A DNA stretch of 64,000 nucleotides from Chitinophaga filiformis (lineage in GTDB: Bacteria; Bacteroidota; Bacteroidia; Chitinophagales; Chitinophagaceae). The stretch spans positions 62,001 to 126,000 of the forward strand of contig NZ_JAKIRP010000009.1 in the NCBI RefSeq assembly GCF_021646545.1, written 5' to 3'. Position 1 is the stretch's first letter. Every line of letters begins with the position of its first letter. The translations under genes were made by a program, and so were the position numbers. Below, piece by piece: positions 54,026-63,185 of the stretch. The notes beneath the pieces are model-generated. The model ran no database searches. It was not told where the DNA came from and worked only from the letters and a program-made list of their open reading frames with translations.

Positions 54026-55783
54026 ATGAAAATAGCATTTTTATTACTGGCGGTATTATCGGGCGCTTTTACCAGCTGCGCACAGGGCATTGTTCTTGTA
54101 AAAAACAATGCGGCCGTATCAGGGATCGTTGTGGCAAAAGACGCCAGCGACCAGGTGCAGACTGCAGCGAAGACGCTACAGCAGTATCTGCAAAAAAGTA
54201 CCGGCGCTACCCTGCCTATCAGAAACACCGGGCAGGGTACATCCAACCTGTATGTCGGTAAGGGCGCTTATTCCCGTATAGGTAATGTTGACCTGGATGA
54301 AGATGGCTTTCTCCTGCAGGCAGTTGATGCGAATAACTTTGTTATTCTCGGCGGCAGCGACTGGGGAACTGAATTTGGGGTATATGATTTCCTTGAAAGG
54401 TTCGTAGGCGTAAGATGGCTAATGCCGACGGATGTAGGAACGGTGATCCCTAAACTGAGTACACTCAGGATTCCCGCAGTTAAGATTGTCGAAAACCCCG
54501 TCTTTTTATCGCGCGCAATATCTCCTATCTGGATCGATAAAAATACCACTCCGCTGAATCAATGGGGTAGGTTCAACAGGCTGAGAGGCAGAGTAGAGGC
54601 TTCCCATAACCTGAAGAACCTGTTCCCACCGGAGAAGTTCTCCAAGGCCCATCCCGAATTCTATCCGATGGTAAAGGGAAAGAAAGTGTTACCTACAACC
54701 AATACTGATCAATCCTGGCAACCTGATTTTGGTGCGTCCGGTATTGCGGATGCTGCATCAAAGGAGATCATCAGCTGGTTCGACCAGCATAAGGACGCGA
54801 CAAATTTCTCATTAGGCATCAACGATTCCGGCAACTTCAATGAGTCGGACAATACCCGGAGCATGGGCCGTAAGAATACACTGGGATTTCTCAGTTATTC
54901 CGATCAGTATTATGCCTGGGCAAATGATGTGGTAAGTAAGGTGAGAAAAGTATATCCGGGAAAGAAATATCCCGTGCTTGCCTATACTTTTGTAGCAGAC
55001 CCTCCCACAGATAGAAAAGTCGATAAGGATATCATTCCTTTTATTGCTTATGAAAGGGCGCGCTGGGGCGCTAAAGCATTAAAACAGACAGATCAGGACT
55101 TAACCCTGCGATGGGGACAGGCTGCACAATCATTGGGCTGGTACGATTATATCTATGGTCTTACCTATCTGCTGCCGAGGGTTTTCTTTCATGCCATGAA
55201 AGATTATCTCGTATGGGGAAGTACACATAAGGTAAAATATTATTATGCAGAGCTATATCCTAACTGGGGCGAAGGCCCCAAAGGATGGGTGCTGGGAAAA
55301 CTATTATGGAATCCCAACCAGGACGTGGATGCCCTGCTGGATGATTGGTACAGGAACGCTGCCGGCAAGCAGGGAGGGCCTAAACTGAAGGCTTATTATG
55401 CGATATGGGAAAAGTTCTGGACGCAGGACGTATTTGCCAATGGCGGCAATTCAGACACGAAAAGCAGAATTCTCTTTTACGATCCCTCTTACTTACAATC
55501 AGTACCAGATAATTACCTGACCCAATCCGATAAACTGCTCAGCGACGCTTATAAACTGGCCGAAACAGATCAGCAAAGACAGCTGGTGACCAGGTTGACC
55601 CAGATGTGGACCGTTTACAGATTATCCGTAGTAGCATACAAGAAATACAAACAGGGGAGAGGAAACTCGCCCGAAGGCAAACAAAGACTTCAATTGCTGC
55701 AATCATTAAAGACCGACCAGCTCTATTCACTACCAGCTAATTCTATTCTTTCCAGGTCTACCGTAACAGGTAATGACTGGTAA
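54026..55783 (+). CDS. DUF4838-domain exported protein
   Basis: This 585-residue product starts with a signal (IAFLLLAVLSGAFTSC), probably a lipoprotein. The N-terminal part resembles the alpha-glucuronidase N-terminal domain (ASDQVQTAAKTLQQYLQKST; FVILGGSDWGTEFGVYDFLE; VGVRWLMPTDVG) and the remainder is DUF4838 (FSLGINDSGNFNESDN; YYYAELYPNWGEGPKGW). Members are often found with carbohydrate loci and may be glycosidases; the substrate is unknown. The ATG at 54026 sits after an AAGGA run, so it is preferred over an in-frame GTG at 54020. It may belong to the exopolysaccharide transcript (54-base gap). Confidence 0.88.
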   Translation: MKIAFLLLAVLSGAFTSCAQGIVLVKNNAAVSGIVVAKDASDQVQTAAKTLQQYLQKSTGATLPIRNTGQGTSNLYVGKGAYSRIGNVDLDEDGFLLQAVDANNFVILGGSDWGTEFGVYDFLERFVGVRWLMPTDVGTVIPKLSTLRIPAVKIVENPVFLSRAISPIWIDKNTTPLNQWGRFNRLRGRVEASHNLKNLFPPEKFSKAHPEFYPMVKGKKVLPTTNTDQSWQPDFGASGIADAASKEIISWFDQHKDATNFSLGINDSGNFNESDNTRSMGRKNTLGFLSYSDQYYAWANDVVSKVRKVYPGKKYPVLAYTFVADPPTDRKVDKDIIPFIAYERARWGAKALKQTDQDLTLRWGQAAQSLGWYDYIYGLTYLLPRVFFHAMKDYLVWGSTHKVKYYYAELYPNWGEGPKGWVLGKLLWNPNQDVDALLDDWYRNAAGKQGGPKLKAYYAIWEKFWTQDVFANGGNSDTKSRILFYDPSYLQSVPDNYLTQSDKLLSDAYKLAETDQQRQLVTRLTQMWTVYRLSVVAYKKYKQGRGNSPEGKQRLQLLQSLKTDQLYSLPANSILSRSTVTGNDW

Positions 55784-55874
55784 TACCCCGCAAAACGATT
55801 GAGATTCCAATGTTCATGTATTGTAAAATATGAAATATTTGATGTCGGAAGTAATAGTTATATAATAACTTTTG

Positions 55875-55882
55875 TATATTTG
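55875..55882 (+). promoter_or_regulatory. Promoter -7 box of the SprB/CHU_C gene
   Basis: TATATTTG matches the TAnnTTTG consensus exactly, 77 bases before the chosen start. No -33 TTG at 19-21 bases upstream was found. Confidence 0.4.
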
Positions 55883-55959
55883 ATTCAGACTATTGTTCCA
55901 GACTAATTAATCATCCTTGCTACACATTGTAAGTAGTGAGAGACCTATCCTATGAACCT

Positions 55960-57594
55960 ATGAAAATCATTGTCCGTCTGTTCCGGCAACGGAATGCCAT
56001 GCCCAGACGCCACTCATTCTCCATTGGAGAAAAACGAATAACCTGTACCGGCCTGAAGTTACTCTGTTGCTTATTTATTGCAACGCTGTCTGTCTGTTCT
56101 GTTGCAGCGCAGGACATACCATTGGTCAATCCCTCACTTGAAGATAAGCCCAAGGATAATAAAGCGCCTGCAGGCTGGGTAATTGCAGCACAGACGCCCG
56201 ATGTACAACCGGGTATGTACAAGGTGTATGTGCCACCTACCGATGGTAAGTCTTATGTAGGCATGCACAGTGGGCCCGGATACCTGGAAGGTTTTGCACA
56301 GGAGCTGACAAGTGTTATGCGGGGAGGACGATCTTATACGATGTCTTTTGATCTTGCTTTTTACGTCGCTTATGTATACCGGGGATGTTATGGGAATGTA
56401 TCCGTTTACGGAGGAAATACGCCCAGCGATACCGCTGAGCTGTTGTGGAACTCCGGAGATTTCTATCATACTGACTGGCAACGTTATGCTGTTACGCTGA
56501 GCCCTTCGGCGGATTATAAATATCTGGCTATTTACGCCACCGTATCTGCTGCTGCATGTAATAGTAAGTATGGGGTGGTGACGCTCATCGATAATCTGTC
56601 GCCACAGCTGAGGGAAGCGCCGCAGATCAGTATTGCGGCAACAAATACCTGCAAGGGCGGCAATACAGGAAATATATCCGTGAATGTAATTGCCGGAACA
56701 GGCCCCTTTACATATGAGTGGTTGCCGGGTGGAGAAACAACCAGTCATCTGTCGCATCTTGCTGCCGGTGATTACCAGGTAATGGTAACAGCAACAAATG
56801 GTCTGAAGGTAACAGGTAAAGTACACATAGGAGAGTCAGATCTGTCAAGTTCTGTTACCGCAACACACGCCTTATGCAATGGAGATGATCAGAACCGTTT
56901 GCAGATCCGGACAACAGGCGGACAGCCGCCATATCGTTATTACCTGAACAACGCTGAGTATGGTGTGAGCACACCTGAATTTGATCATTTGCCTGCTGGC
57001 AGATATAGTGTGAAAGTGGAAGATGAGAACGGCTGTTCCAACAGGATAGAAGACATTCGAATCACTGAGCCACCTGCACTTACGCTGCGACACATTGCCG
57101 TGAAGAATACGAGCTGCAGCAGCGTACACGATGGCCGGATCACGTTAACTCCTGAAGGAGGAACACCTCCTTACGCTTATAGTATTTCTGCACGGAATAT
57201 TGTACAAACTGACAGCACACTGCAACAACTTGAAGCGGGCTGGTACAGCTTTAAAGTATCTGATAGTCATGGCTGCATGGTAGAAGGGCAGGCCGGTGTT
57301 GATATGGAGACGCGGGATTGTGCCGTGTATACTCCCACTGCATTTAGTCCAAACGGAGACGGGGTTAATGATGTATTCAGGGTGAAGGTAAATGATGAGG
57401 TAACAGGATTCAGACTCGCTGTTTATGGAAGATGGGGTAACCTCATATTTGAAACAAACGATCCGGAGATAGGCTGGGATGGTGCGCAGAAAGGGAGTTT
57501 TTTACCAGCAGGCAGTTATGTGTGGGCGCTGACATATACAGACAGTAAGAAGCAGCCGGTAAAACAGCAGGGTACTCTTGTACTGGTCCGCTAA
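55960..57594 (+). CDS. Surface protein with SprB repeats and type IX sorting domain
   Basis: This 544-residue secreted protein begins with a long basic segment and a hydrophobic signal (LLCCLFIATLSVCSVAAQ). A jelly-roll-like N-terminal domain (residues about 60-210) is followed by three SprB-type repeats with the motif TGGQPPYRYYLN / LPAGRYSVKVEDENGCSN and an EGGTPPYAYSIS copy. The C-terminal 85 residues are the CHU_C/gliding-motility domain (TAFSPNGDGVNDVFRV, YGRWGNLIFETND, GSYVWALTYTD), recognised by the type IX secretion system. It likely reaches the cell surface or medium. The ATG at 55960 is chosen; the GTG at 55936 is possible. Confidence 0.9.
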   Translation: MKIIVRLFRQRNAMPRRHSFSIGEKRITCTGLKLLCCLFIATLSVCSVAAQDIPLVNPSLEDKPKDNKAPAGWVIAAQTPDVQPGMYKVYVPPTDGKSYVGMHSGPGYLEGFAQELTSVMRGGRSYTMSFDLAFYVAYVYRGCYGNVSVYGGNTPSDTAELLWNSGDFYHTDWQRYAVTLSPSADYKYLAIYATVSAAACNSKYGVVTLIDNLSPQLREAPQISIAATNTCKGGNTGNISVNVIAGTGPFTYEWLPGGETTSHLSHLAAGDYQVMVTATNGLKVTGKVHIGESDLSSSVTATHALCNGDDQNRLQIRTTGGQPPYRYYLNNAEYGVSTPEFDHLPAGRYSVKVEDENGCSNRIEDIRITEPPALTLRHIAVKNTSCSSVHDGRITLTPEGGTPPYAYSISARNIVQTDSTLQQLEAGWYSFKVSDSHGCMVEGQAGVDMETRDCAVYTPTAFSPNGDGVNDVFRVKVNDEVTGFRLAVYGRWGNLIFETNDPEIGWDGAQKGSFLPAGSYVWALTYTDSKKQPVKQQGTLVLVR

Positions 57595-57777
57595 TGGCTA
57601 AAGGATTGTTACTGAGGCGGAAAAAAGTTTTCCGGTTCGGAAATTTATCGTAGTTTGAAGTAGGAATGCAAGTTTTTTTTCTAAGAGATTAAGGATAATC
57701 CTGATAAACTAACTACAGGAAAGGATTGTTATATTTTGTCTTTACCCCGTTTAAATTCCATATTAGAAACCAATCCC

Positions 57778-58659
57778 ATGAGTCTTCTTACTACTTTGAA
57801 GTTTCTGGCCAACCATCCGTTGAGCTCAGACCGCAAGTTCCGGACCATCTGCCGTTTTATTGGCTGGCAAATCTCCTCCAGGCTGACGCCGTATCCCGTC
57901 ATTTATCCTTTCACTGTAAAATCAAAATTGATTGTACAAAAGGGAATGTCCGGAGCTACAGGCAACTTATATTGTGGTCTTCATGAATTCCATGACATGG
58001 CCTTTTTACTGCATTTACTGAGGGCAGGAGATCTATTTGTAGATGTGGGTGCAAATGTAGGCGGATATACGGTATTAGCTTCCGCCCATGTAGAAGCAGA
58101 CACCATAGCTATAGAGCCTGCTCCGTCGACGTATGCAAAGTTACTGGCGAATATCCGCATTAATGATATGGCGGACAGGGTGCATCCGTTAAATATAGCA
58201 TTGGGGTCGAGTGCCGGAGTCGTGAATTTCACAACATCCCTCGATACTACCAATCACGTAGTAGTGGAGAATGAGGTGGCGGACACCGTAGAGATCAATA
58301 TAGATATGCTTGACAACGTGCTGGAAAAACAGTCTCCCATACTATTAAAAATTGATGTGGAAGGATTTGAAACCGAGGTGTTGAAAGGCGCAAAAAAGAC
58401 ATTGCAGAAAGAAAGCCTGAAAGCCATTATAATTGAACTAAACGGCCTGAGCGAGCGCTATGGTGTGGAAAACAAAAAGAACCATGAAGCGCTGCTGGGA
58501 TATGGATTCCTTGCTTATACTTATGATCCGTTTAAGAAAGCGCTTCAGAAATGTGAGACCTTTGGTGATTTTAATACCATCTACATCAGAGATATAGATT
58601 TTGTAAAGAACAGATTAACGACTGCCGATAAGGTATATCTCAGGAATCAGGCCATCTGA
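57778..58659 (+). CDS. FkbM family methyltransferase
   Basis: This 293-residue enzyme has the FkbM SAM-binding fold with DLFVDVGANVGGYTVLAS near residues 95-112, AIEPAPSTYAKLLANIRIN, and ILLKIDVEGFETEVLKGAK. Members O-methylate sugars in polysaccharides or antibiotics. A TTG at 57736 extends the frame by 14 residues, but the ATG at 57778 is the simpler start. Lying in the flank of the exopolysaccharide cluster, it could decorate the polymer. Confidence 0.9.
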   Translation: MSLLTTLKFLANHPLSSDRKFRTICRFIGWQISSRLTPYPVIYPFTVKSKLIVQKGMSGATGNLYCGLHEFHDMAFLLHLLRAGDLFVDVGANVGGYTVLASAHVEADTIAIEPAPSTYAKLLANIRINDMADRVHPLNIALGSSAGVVNFTTSLDTTNHVVVENEVADTVEINIDMLDNVLEKQSPILLKIDVEGFETEVLKGAKKTLQKESLKAIIIELNGLSERYGVENKKNHEALLGYGFLAYTYDPFKKALQKCETFGDFNTIYIRDIDFVKNRLTTADKVYLRNQAI

Positions 58660-58680
58660 GACGCTGAGGCAAATAGCATT

Positions 58681-58712
58681 AAATCCCGCGCGGTTATTAC
58701 TGCGCGGGATTT
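58681..58712. terminator. Convergent terminator (FkbM / methyltransferase genes)
   Basis: AAATCCCGCGC (58681-58691) pairs exactly with GCGCGGGATTT (58702-58712) around a 10-base loop. It serves two converging genes. Confidence 0.85.
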
Positions 58713-58728
58713 ATAATTAATGAAGATT

Positions 58729-59361
58729 TTATTTTTTCCTGGCCACGGTGACCCAGCCTCCGCTGGCAGGTATTATATCAAGACTTTTAATGTTACAGCT
58801 GGCGTGAAGCTCCCGTATGGTTTTTTCACTGTAATGATAAACGGAACAGGTATAACGATAGCGTCGGAGCACCATTCTGATCCCATTACTGGGCCAGGAT
58901 GCAACAAACGCTTTATTGGTAACAGCGGCCATTTTTTTAATAAATGAGCGTGCATCTTCAATGTAATCAAATACGCCTGCCGCTACTGATACATCAAAAG
59001 TCTGGTGGTCCAGATCATGCTTCATGAAATCTCCCTCTATGAATTTACAACGATGGGCGACCCCTTCTGCAACTGCATATTTTTCCGCATACTCAATCAT
59101 TGAAGCAGCAAAATCAATTCCCAGCAGGAATGACGCATCTGAGTTCTTCAACCAGGTTACACTGTTTACGCCCGGTCCTGAGCCTATATCTAACACAGTA
59201 GGCCGGTCGTATTCCTGTATTGTTTTAAGCGCTACAGCCGTACGAGTGTAAACCGCCTGCCTGAAAAGTTTGTCGAAGAATGAGGGTTTCTTATAATAAT
59301 TGGCGAACAGCTCACTGCGGACATCCCAGTACTGTTGGGCTGTGTGTATGTGTTTTGACAT
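58729..59361 (-). CDS. Class I SAM-dependent methyltransferase
   Basis: This 210-residue protein has the SAM motif PTVLDIGSGPGVNSVTWLK near residues 54-72, followed by FLLGIDFAASMIEYAE and a post-motif VSVAAGVFDYIEDA. The acceptor is unknown. It overlaps the end of the polysaccharide deacetylase gene by 50 bases, which is long for a real overlap but both frames look coding. The pair probably modifies a cell-surface glycan. Confidence 0.9.
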   Translation of the reverse strand: MSKHIHTAQQYWDVRSELFANYYKKPSFFDKLFRQAVYTRTAVALKTIQEYDRPTVLDIGSGPGVNSVTWLKNSDASFLLGIDFAASMIEYAEKYAVAEGVAHRCKFIEGDFMKHDLDHQTFDVSVAAGVFDYIEDARSFIKKMAAVTNKAFVASWPSNGIRMVLRRYRYTCSVYHYSEKTIRELHASCNIKSLDIIPASGGWVTVARKK

Positions 59362-60229
59362 TCTCAGCTTTTTTTAAACAGGTAATGAAATTATAACTTT
59401 GAAGTAAGGAGCCTATTTTCGGCCGGATAGAGTTTCGGAACAGGTTCCACCGTACATTCGCAATGAAAGTTTTGGTTTTGGAGTAATTGGTACCTGGCGG
59501 ATAGTTTTCGCTGCAATTGATATACCGCGTGTCAAATTCGTAGGGATGCAGATATAACATTACATTCTGTTGCCTGTCGTTCAGGTCCCTGAAAATACGG
59601 TCTAAATAGAACTTTGGAAGGAGTCTCATATACCCGCCGCCGGCTACCGGTATTCTCTTCTGTTTCCAATCTATCACTGTCAAAGGAAGTTCAACAATTG
59701 ATCTGCCATTAGGCAATTCATACAACATATCGCTTGTGTTAAAATTGGCTATCCCATACCGCCGAAGTTTCATTGGAAAGATACTGCTGTCATATACGAG
59801 TCCCATTTCAGACAACATTTCCAATACATACAGATTACTTTCATCAATAGAAAAATAGGGGGCTCTGTATCCATAGACAGGAGCTCCTATAATATCTGTT
59901 ATCAGGTTATAGGAATCTGACAGGTCTTTATACGCCTCTTTTTTACTGAGACGGCGCATGTTTACATGATGCTGACCATGCATAGCAATTTCATGTCCCT
60001 GACTGGCGATCTTCATTACCAGGTCGGGACGGTACTGTGCAAGCATGCCGAGTATAAAGAATGTAGCCTTTTGATTTGTTTGAGATAAGATGTCAAGAAT
60101 GATGTTGGTTTGTCTCTCTATTGTTTTAAGCGGCCGTGTGATAAGGGAACAATAATCTCTGCATAATATCTGACCAAAATCTTCCCAGTCGATGGAAAGT
60201 GTAAATGTGGGCGTACAGCTGTTTTTCAT
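59312..60229 (-). CDS. Polysaccharide deacetylase family protein
   Basis: This 305-residue protein has the NodB fold of the group linked to exosortase loci. FTLSIDWEDF carries the metal-binding Asp, GHEIAMHGQHHVNM the two His ligands, and YGYRAPYFSI the catalytic arginine. A DUF3473-like C-terminal part follows (about 200-305). There is no signal peptide, so it may act on lipid-linked or nucleotide-linked N-acetyl sugars inside the cell. It precedes the methyltransferase gene with a 50-base overlap. Confidence 0.9.
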   Translation of the reverse strand: MKNSCTPTFTLSIDWEDFGQILCRDYCSLITRPLKTIERQTNIILDILSQTNQKATFFILGMLAQYRPDLVMKIASQGHEIAMHGQHHVNMRRLSKKEAYKDLSDSYNLITDIIGAPVYGYRAPYFSIDESNLYVLEMLSEMGLVYDSSIFPMKLRRYGIANFNTSDMLYELPNGRSIVELPLTVIDWKQKRIPVAGGGYMRLLPKFYLDRIFRDLNDRQQNVMLYLHPYEFDTRYINCSENYPPGTNYSKTKTFIANVRWNLFRNSIRPKIGSLLQSYNFITCLKKAENVKTHTHSPTVLGCPQ

Positions 60230-60507
60230 AATATTTTGAGGTTGTGTGGGACTATAAATATTTCTGCTGATTCAGGATAAGGTCAATAATGATGCTGATA
60301 GCTTTTGATGTTTCGGTTGTATTGTTTGGATACGGTAGCGATAATTCACGGAAAGGTTATGCCTACAAAGGAAGATTTTTTTTCTTAGAAATTAGTTAAT
60401 GCCATGTTAATCACTAAAACAAGAAAGTGCAATTTTTTGGAAATGGTTTTATTCAATATATTTAAACATGCTGCCTTTATAGCGAGCAGCAGACGTCTAA
60501 AACAGTG

Positions 60508-61131
60508 ATGAGCATGCATAACCCAAAAATTTTTATTCGAGGAGCCGGTAGCCAGGCGAAAGTGATCCTGGAGATACTGGAAGTACTAAAACAAGATTGT
60601 GCCGGCATTTTTGATGATAACCCCGACATTAAAGAAGTACTGGGCTATCCGGTATTAGGCAGGTGGGATCCTTCATTGATAAGTAAAGATGCTAAAATGA
60701 TCTTAGCCATCGGCACTAATGCAATCCGGAAAAAAATGGCGGACACAATGGACTGCCAGTGGATGAGTGCCATTCATCCTTCTGCTAATATTTCAACACG
60801 TTGTTCCATTGATCCCGGGACCGTGATAATGGCTGGCGTCAGTATCAATACCTGTGCAGTCATTGGCAGTCACGCTATTATTAATACCAATGCCTCTGTT
60901 GACCACGACTGCAAAGTAGGCGACTTTGTGCATATATCTCCCAATGCTGCTCTGGCCGGTCATGTTACTGTGGGAGAGGGAACGCATATTGGTATAGGCT
61001 CATCCATAAAACAGGGAGTAAAGATCGGTAAATGGTCTGTAATAGGCGCGGGGACAGTTGTGATACGCGATGTTCCCGACAATGTAGTTGTAGTAGGTAA
61101 CCCGGGCCGGATCTTAAAGATCAATGTATAA
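60508..61131 (+). CDS. NeuD/PglD-type sugar N- or O-acetyltransferase
   Basis: This 207-residue enzyme has an N-terminal Rossmann-like PglD_N domain (KIFIRGAGSQAKVILEIL; CAGIFDDNPDI) and a C-terminal left-handed beta-helix with NTNASVDHDCKVGDFVHISP, in which the DHD histidine is the expected base, ending in VVVVGNPGRI. It matches enzymes that acetylate UDP-4-amino sugars (PglD) or sialic acid (NeuD). It is 6.5 kb from the PglE-like gene. The start may be 60508 or 60514. An exact hairpin follows the gene. Confidence 0.9.
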   Translation: MSMHNPKIFIRGAGSQAKVILEILEVLKQDCAGIFDDNPDIKEVLGYPVLGRWDPSLISKDAKMILAIGTNAIRKKMADTMDCQWMSAIHPSANISTRCSIDPGTVIMAGVSINTCAVIGSHAIINTNASVDHDCKVGDFVHISPNAALAGHVTVGEGTHIGIGSSIKQGVKIGKWSVIGAGTVVIRDVPDNVVVVGNPGRILKINV

Positions 61132-61160
61132 AGCAGGGCACAGATACAAACAACACATCA

Positions 61161-61206
61161 TTGATGGGTTGTTACCTGCGCTTGCGTGTAAGTAACAACC
61201 CATCAA
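61161..61206. terminator. Convergent terminator (acetyltransferase / SWIB genes)
   Basis: TTGATGGGTTGTTAC (61161-61175) pairs exactly over 15 bases with 61192-61206. Confidence 0.9.
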
Positions 61207-61249
61207 CAAAACAAGGAACCCTCGTATTAATCAGATAAGGGGTTGACAA

Positions 61250-61597
61250 TTATTTCACGTGTTGATTCATTTCTTTGGCCAGTTCAAACATAGAGATCTG
61301 GCTCTTACCATTGAATACTTTTTTCAGTTTGTCATCAGCATTGATCATGCGTTTGTTCTTGCTGTCCTGCAAATTATGCTCCTTAATATAATCCCAGATC
61401 TTTTTCGTCATTTCAGTTCTGGGCAGCGGATTGCTGCCAATAACAGCTGCTAACTCCGGACTGGGCGTCAAGGGTGCTTTGAGCCCTTTTCCACCTGCGT
61501 CTTTGGCCGGTTTCTTAGCCGCAGACTCCTTAGCCGGAGCTGTTTTTGTAGTGCTTTTTGCTGCTTGCTTTGCTGTCGTTTGTTTTGAAGTAGGCAT
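61250..61597 (-). CDS. SWIB/MDM2-domain protein with histone-H1-like N-terminus
   Basis: This 115-residue protein has a Lys/Ala/Thr-rich N-terminal tail (TTKTAPAKESAAKKPAKD) and a C-terminal SWIB fold, about residues 38-112 (LAAVIGSNPLPRTEMTKKIW; NADDKLKKVFNGKSQISMFE). SWIB domains occur in eukaryotic chromatin remodelers, in Chlamydia and in some Bacteroidota, with an unclear role, perhaps in nucleoid organisation. The start at 61597 gives this length; a longer frame to 61705 adds unlikely residues. Confidence 0.92.
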   Translation of the reverse strand: MPTSKQTTAKQAAKSTTKTAPAKESAAKKPAKDAGGKGLKAPLTPSPELAAVIGSNPLPRTEMTKKIWDYIKEHNLQDSKNKRMINADDKLKKVFNGKSQISMFELAKEMNQHVK

Positions 61598-61780
61598 TTG
61601 TAAACCTTTTTTATGATTGTAATAATCAAGGCAACCCCAAATACTATGCCCCAATTGCACGGATACAGGATATATACCGGTGAATGATGGCGGGAAACAG
61701 CACATATGGTTCGCTGTACAGATCTAGCATTATTGGGCGGGATGTGTTATTTTGTAAAGATCACAATCATCACAATAACC

Positions 61781-62557
61781 ATGTTTCAACGTATTTTCCG
61801 GAAGATCATCCTCTTTATTCCCGTTATGGCCGGCCTGTGTTCCTTACTGGCCATGCAGCCTGTTAAACCCCGTTTCCGCGTACTGGCACTGGCGGAGAAC
61901 GGTGGGCATCATATTGCCTATTCAAAAACTGCAAAGGTCTGGCTGGACAAGCTGGCCGCCGACAGCGGTTTTGCTATTGATTACGTTCAGAACACTGATC
62001 AGATAGACAGCGCTTTTCTGGCGCAATACCAGTTGTTCATCCAGCTGGACTATCCTCCATATGCCTGGAAGCCGGCAGCAGTGAAAGCATTTGAACAGTA
62101 TATATCTGAGGGAAAAGGTGGCTGGATCGGGTTCCATCATGCTTCATTACTGGGAGAGTTTGATGGTTATGGTTTATGGCCCTGGTTTTACGATTTTATG
62201 GGAAAGATCCGCTTCAAAGATTATATCGGCGATTTTGCCGCTGGCGATGTACATGTGGAAGATGCTGCGCATCCTGTGCTGAAAGGCGTGCCGGCAGTAT
62301 TTAATGTAAAGACGGAGGAATGGTACACCTACGACAGAAGTCCGCGTCCTGACGTACATGTACTGGCCAGCGTGGACGAAAGCTCTTATAAACCTGCTTC
62401 TGAAAAGAAAATGGGTGATCACCCTGTTATATGGACAAATAGCGCATATAAGACCCGGAACGTCTATATATTTATGGGGCATTCGCCTGACCTGTTTGAA
62501 AACAGGGCATACCTTCTTTTGTTCCGTAATGCCATTTTCTGGGCAGCGGGGAAGTAA
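61781..62557 (+). CDS. ThuA-like domain protein, exported
   Basis: This 258-residue protein begins with a membrane/signal segment (IILFIPVMAGLCSLLAM) and carries a ThuA-type fold: FRVLALAENGGHHIAYSK, LFIQLDYPPYAW, GGWIGFHHASL and VYIFMGHSPDLFENR. ThuA proteins are glutamine-amidotransferase-like and often lie with sugar catabolism genes; the cysteine nucleophile is absent here, as in the family. The start at 61781 is preferred over frames that begin at 61706. Substrate unknown. Confidence 0.88.
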   Translation: MFQRIFRKIILFIPVMAGLCSLLAMQPVKPRFRVLALAENGGHHIAYSKTAKVWLDKLAADSGFAIDYVQNTDQIDSAFLAQYQLFIQLDYPPYAWKPAAVKAFEQYISEGKGGWIGFHHASLLGEFDGYGLWPWFYDFMGKIRFKDYIGDFAAGDVHVEDAAHPVLKGVPAVFNVKTEEWYTYDRSPRPDVHVLASVDESSYKPASEKKMGDHPVIWTNSAYKTRNVYIFMGHSPDLFENRAYLLLFRNAIFWAAGK

Positions 62558-62940
62558 TAAGGGACGGGGAAAATGATTGACCAGGACCTGGAGAGAGCGG
62601 CGGAAAGGCAATATGGTTGCAGTATAGCAGATATGTAACAATTCATAAGTCCCGGATTTGCCCCTAGTTCTGTCAGCGTATTGTCAGTTTTTACGTTTTT
62701 CCGGATATTATTTACGCAAAAGCGATGATTTCCCCGGACCGAAAAATCAAACTAAGAATGTATTGACGAATGCGGGAACCGTTAGACCTTATGACAGCTG
62801 AATGAGAAAAAATGCTGTGAATGTGGCAAAAAACTATCATGCATATTCACGCAGTCGGTTGCCAGATATTTCCACCATCCAACAAACGTGTCACCTCGTA
62901 TTACAAAGATGATGCAAGAATAAATTTTCGTTAACCAAGG

Positions 62941-62985
62941 ATTAACAACTTTCTAATTAACAAAGTCTTAATATTGCATTAACAA
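62941..62985. promoter_or_regulatory. Three ATTAACAA boxes
   Basis: ATTAACAA starts at 62941, 62956 and 62978, with a related GTTAACCAA just before (62930-62938). They lie directly upstream of a stretch that could encode a small RNA. The spacings (15 and 22) are unequal, so the case for an operator is weak. Confidence 0.35.
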
Positions 62986-62995
62986 TCCTTGTGAG

Positions 62996-63098
62996 GGTAG
63001 CCCCAGTTACCAGATACCAAATAGGATTCGATAACTGGGGTTAACAAACAATGGATGAAAGACCGGCTTTCCATTCATGGTTGGCCGTTTTTTTTTGT
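62996..63098 (+). ncRNA. Possible small structured RNA with 3' T tract
   Basis: CCCCAGTTA (63001-63009) pairs with TAACTGGGG (63032-63040). A second hairpin forms around GAAAG-ACCGG-CTTTC, about 63050-63066, and a run of nine T residues follows near 63088. Two hairpins, a T tract and a nearby set of upstream boxes suggest a transcript, but no known RNA family was recognised and the orientation is inferred from the T tract. Confidence 0.3.
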
Positions 63099-63185
63099 GT
63101 TTACCTCTGGTTGAAACCGGGGTTATAAACACACCGGGGGAGATACCACCGGAACAAACAAAACCGGGGTGATATTGCGGGTTAC

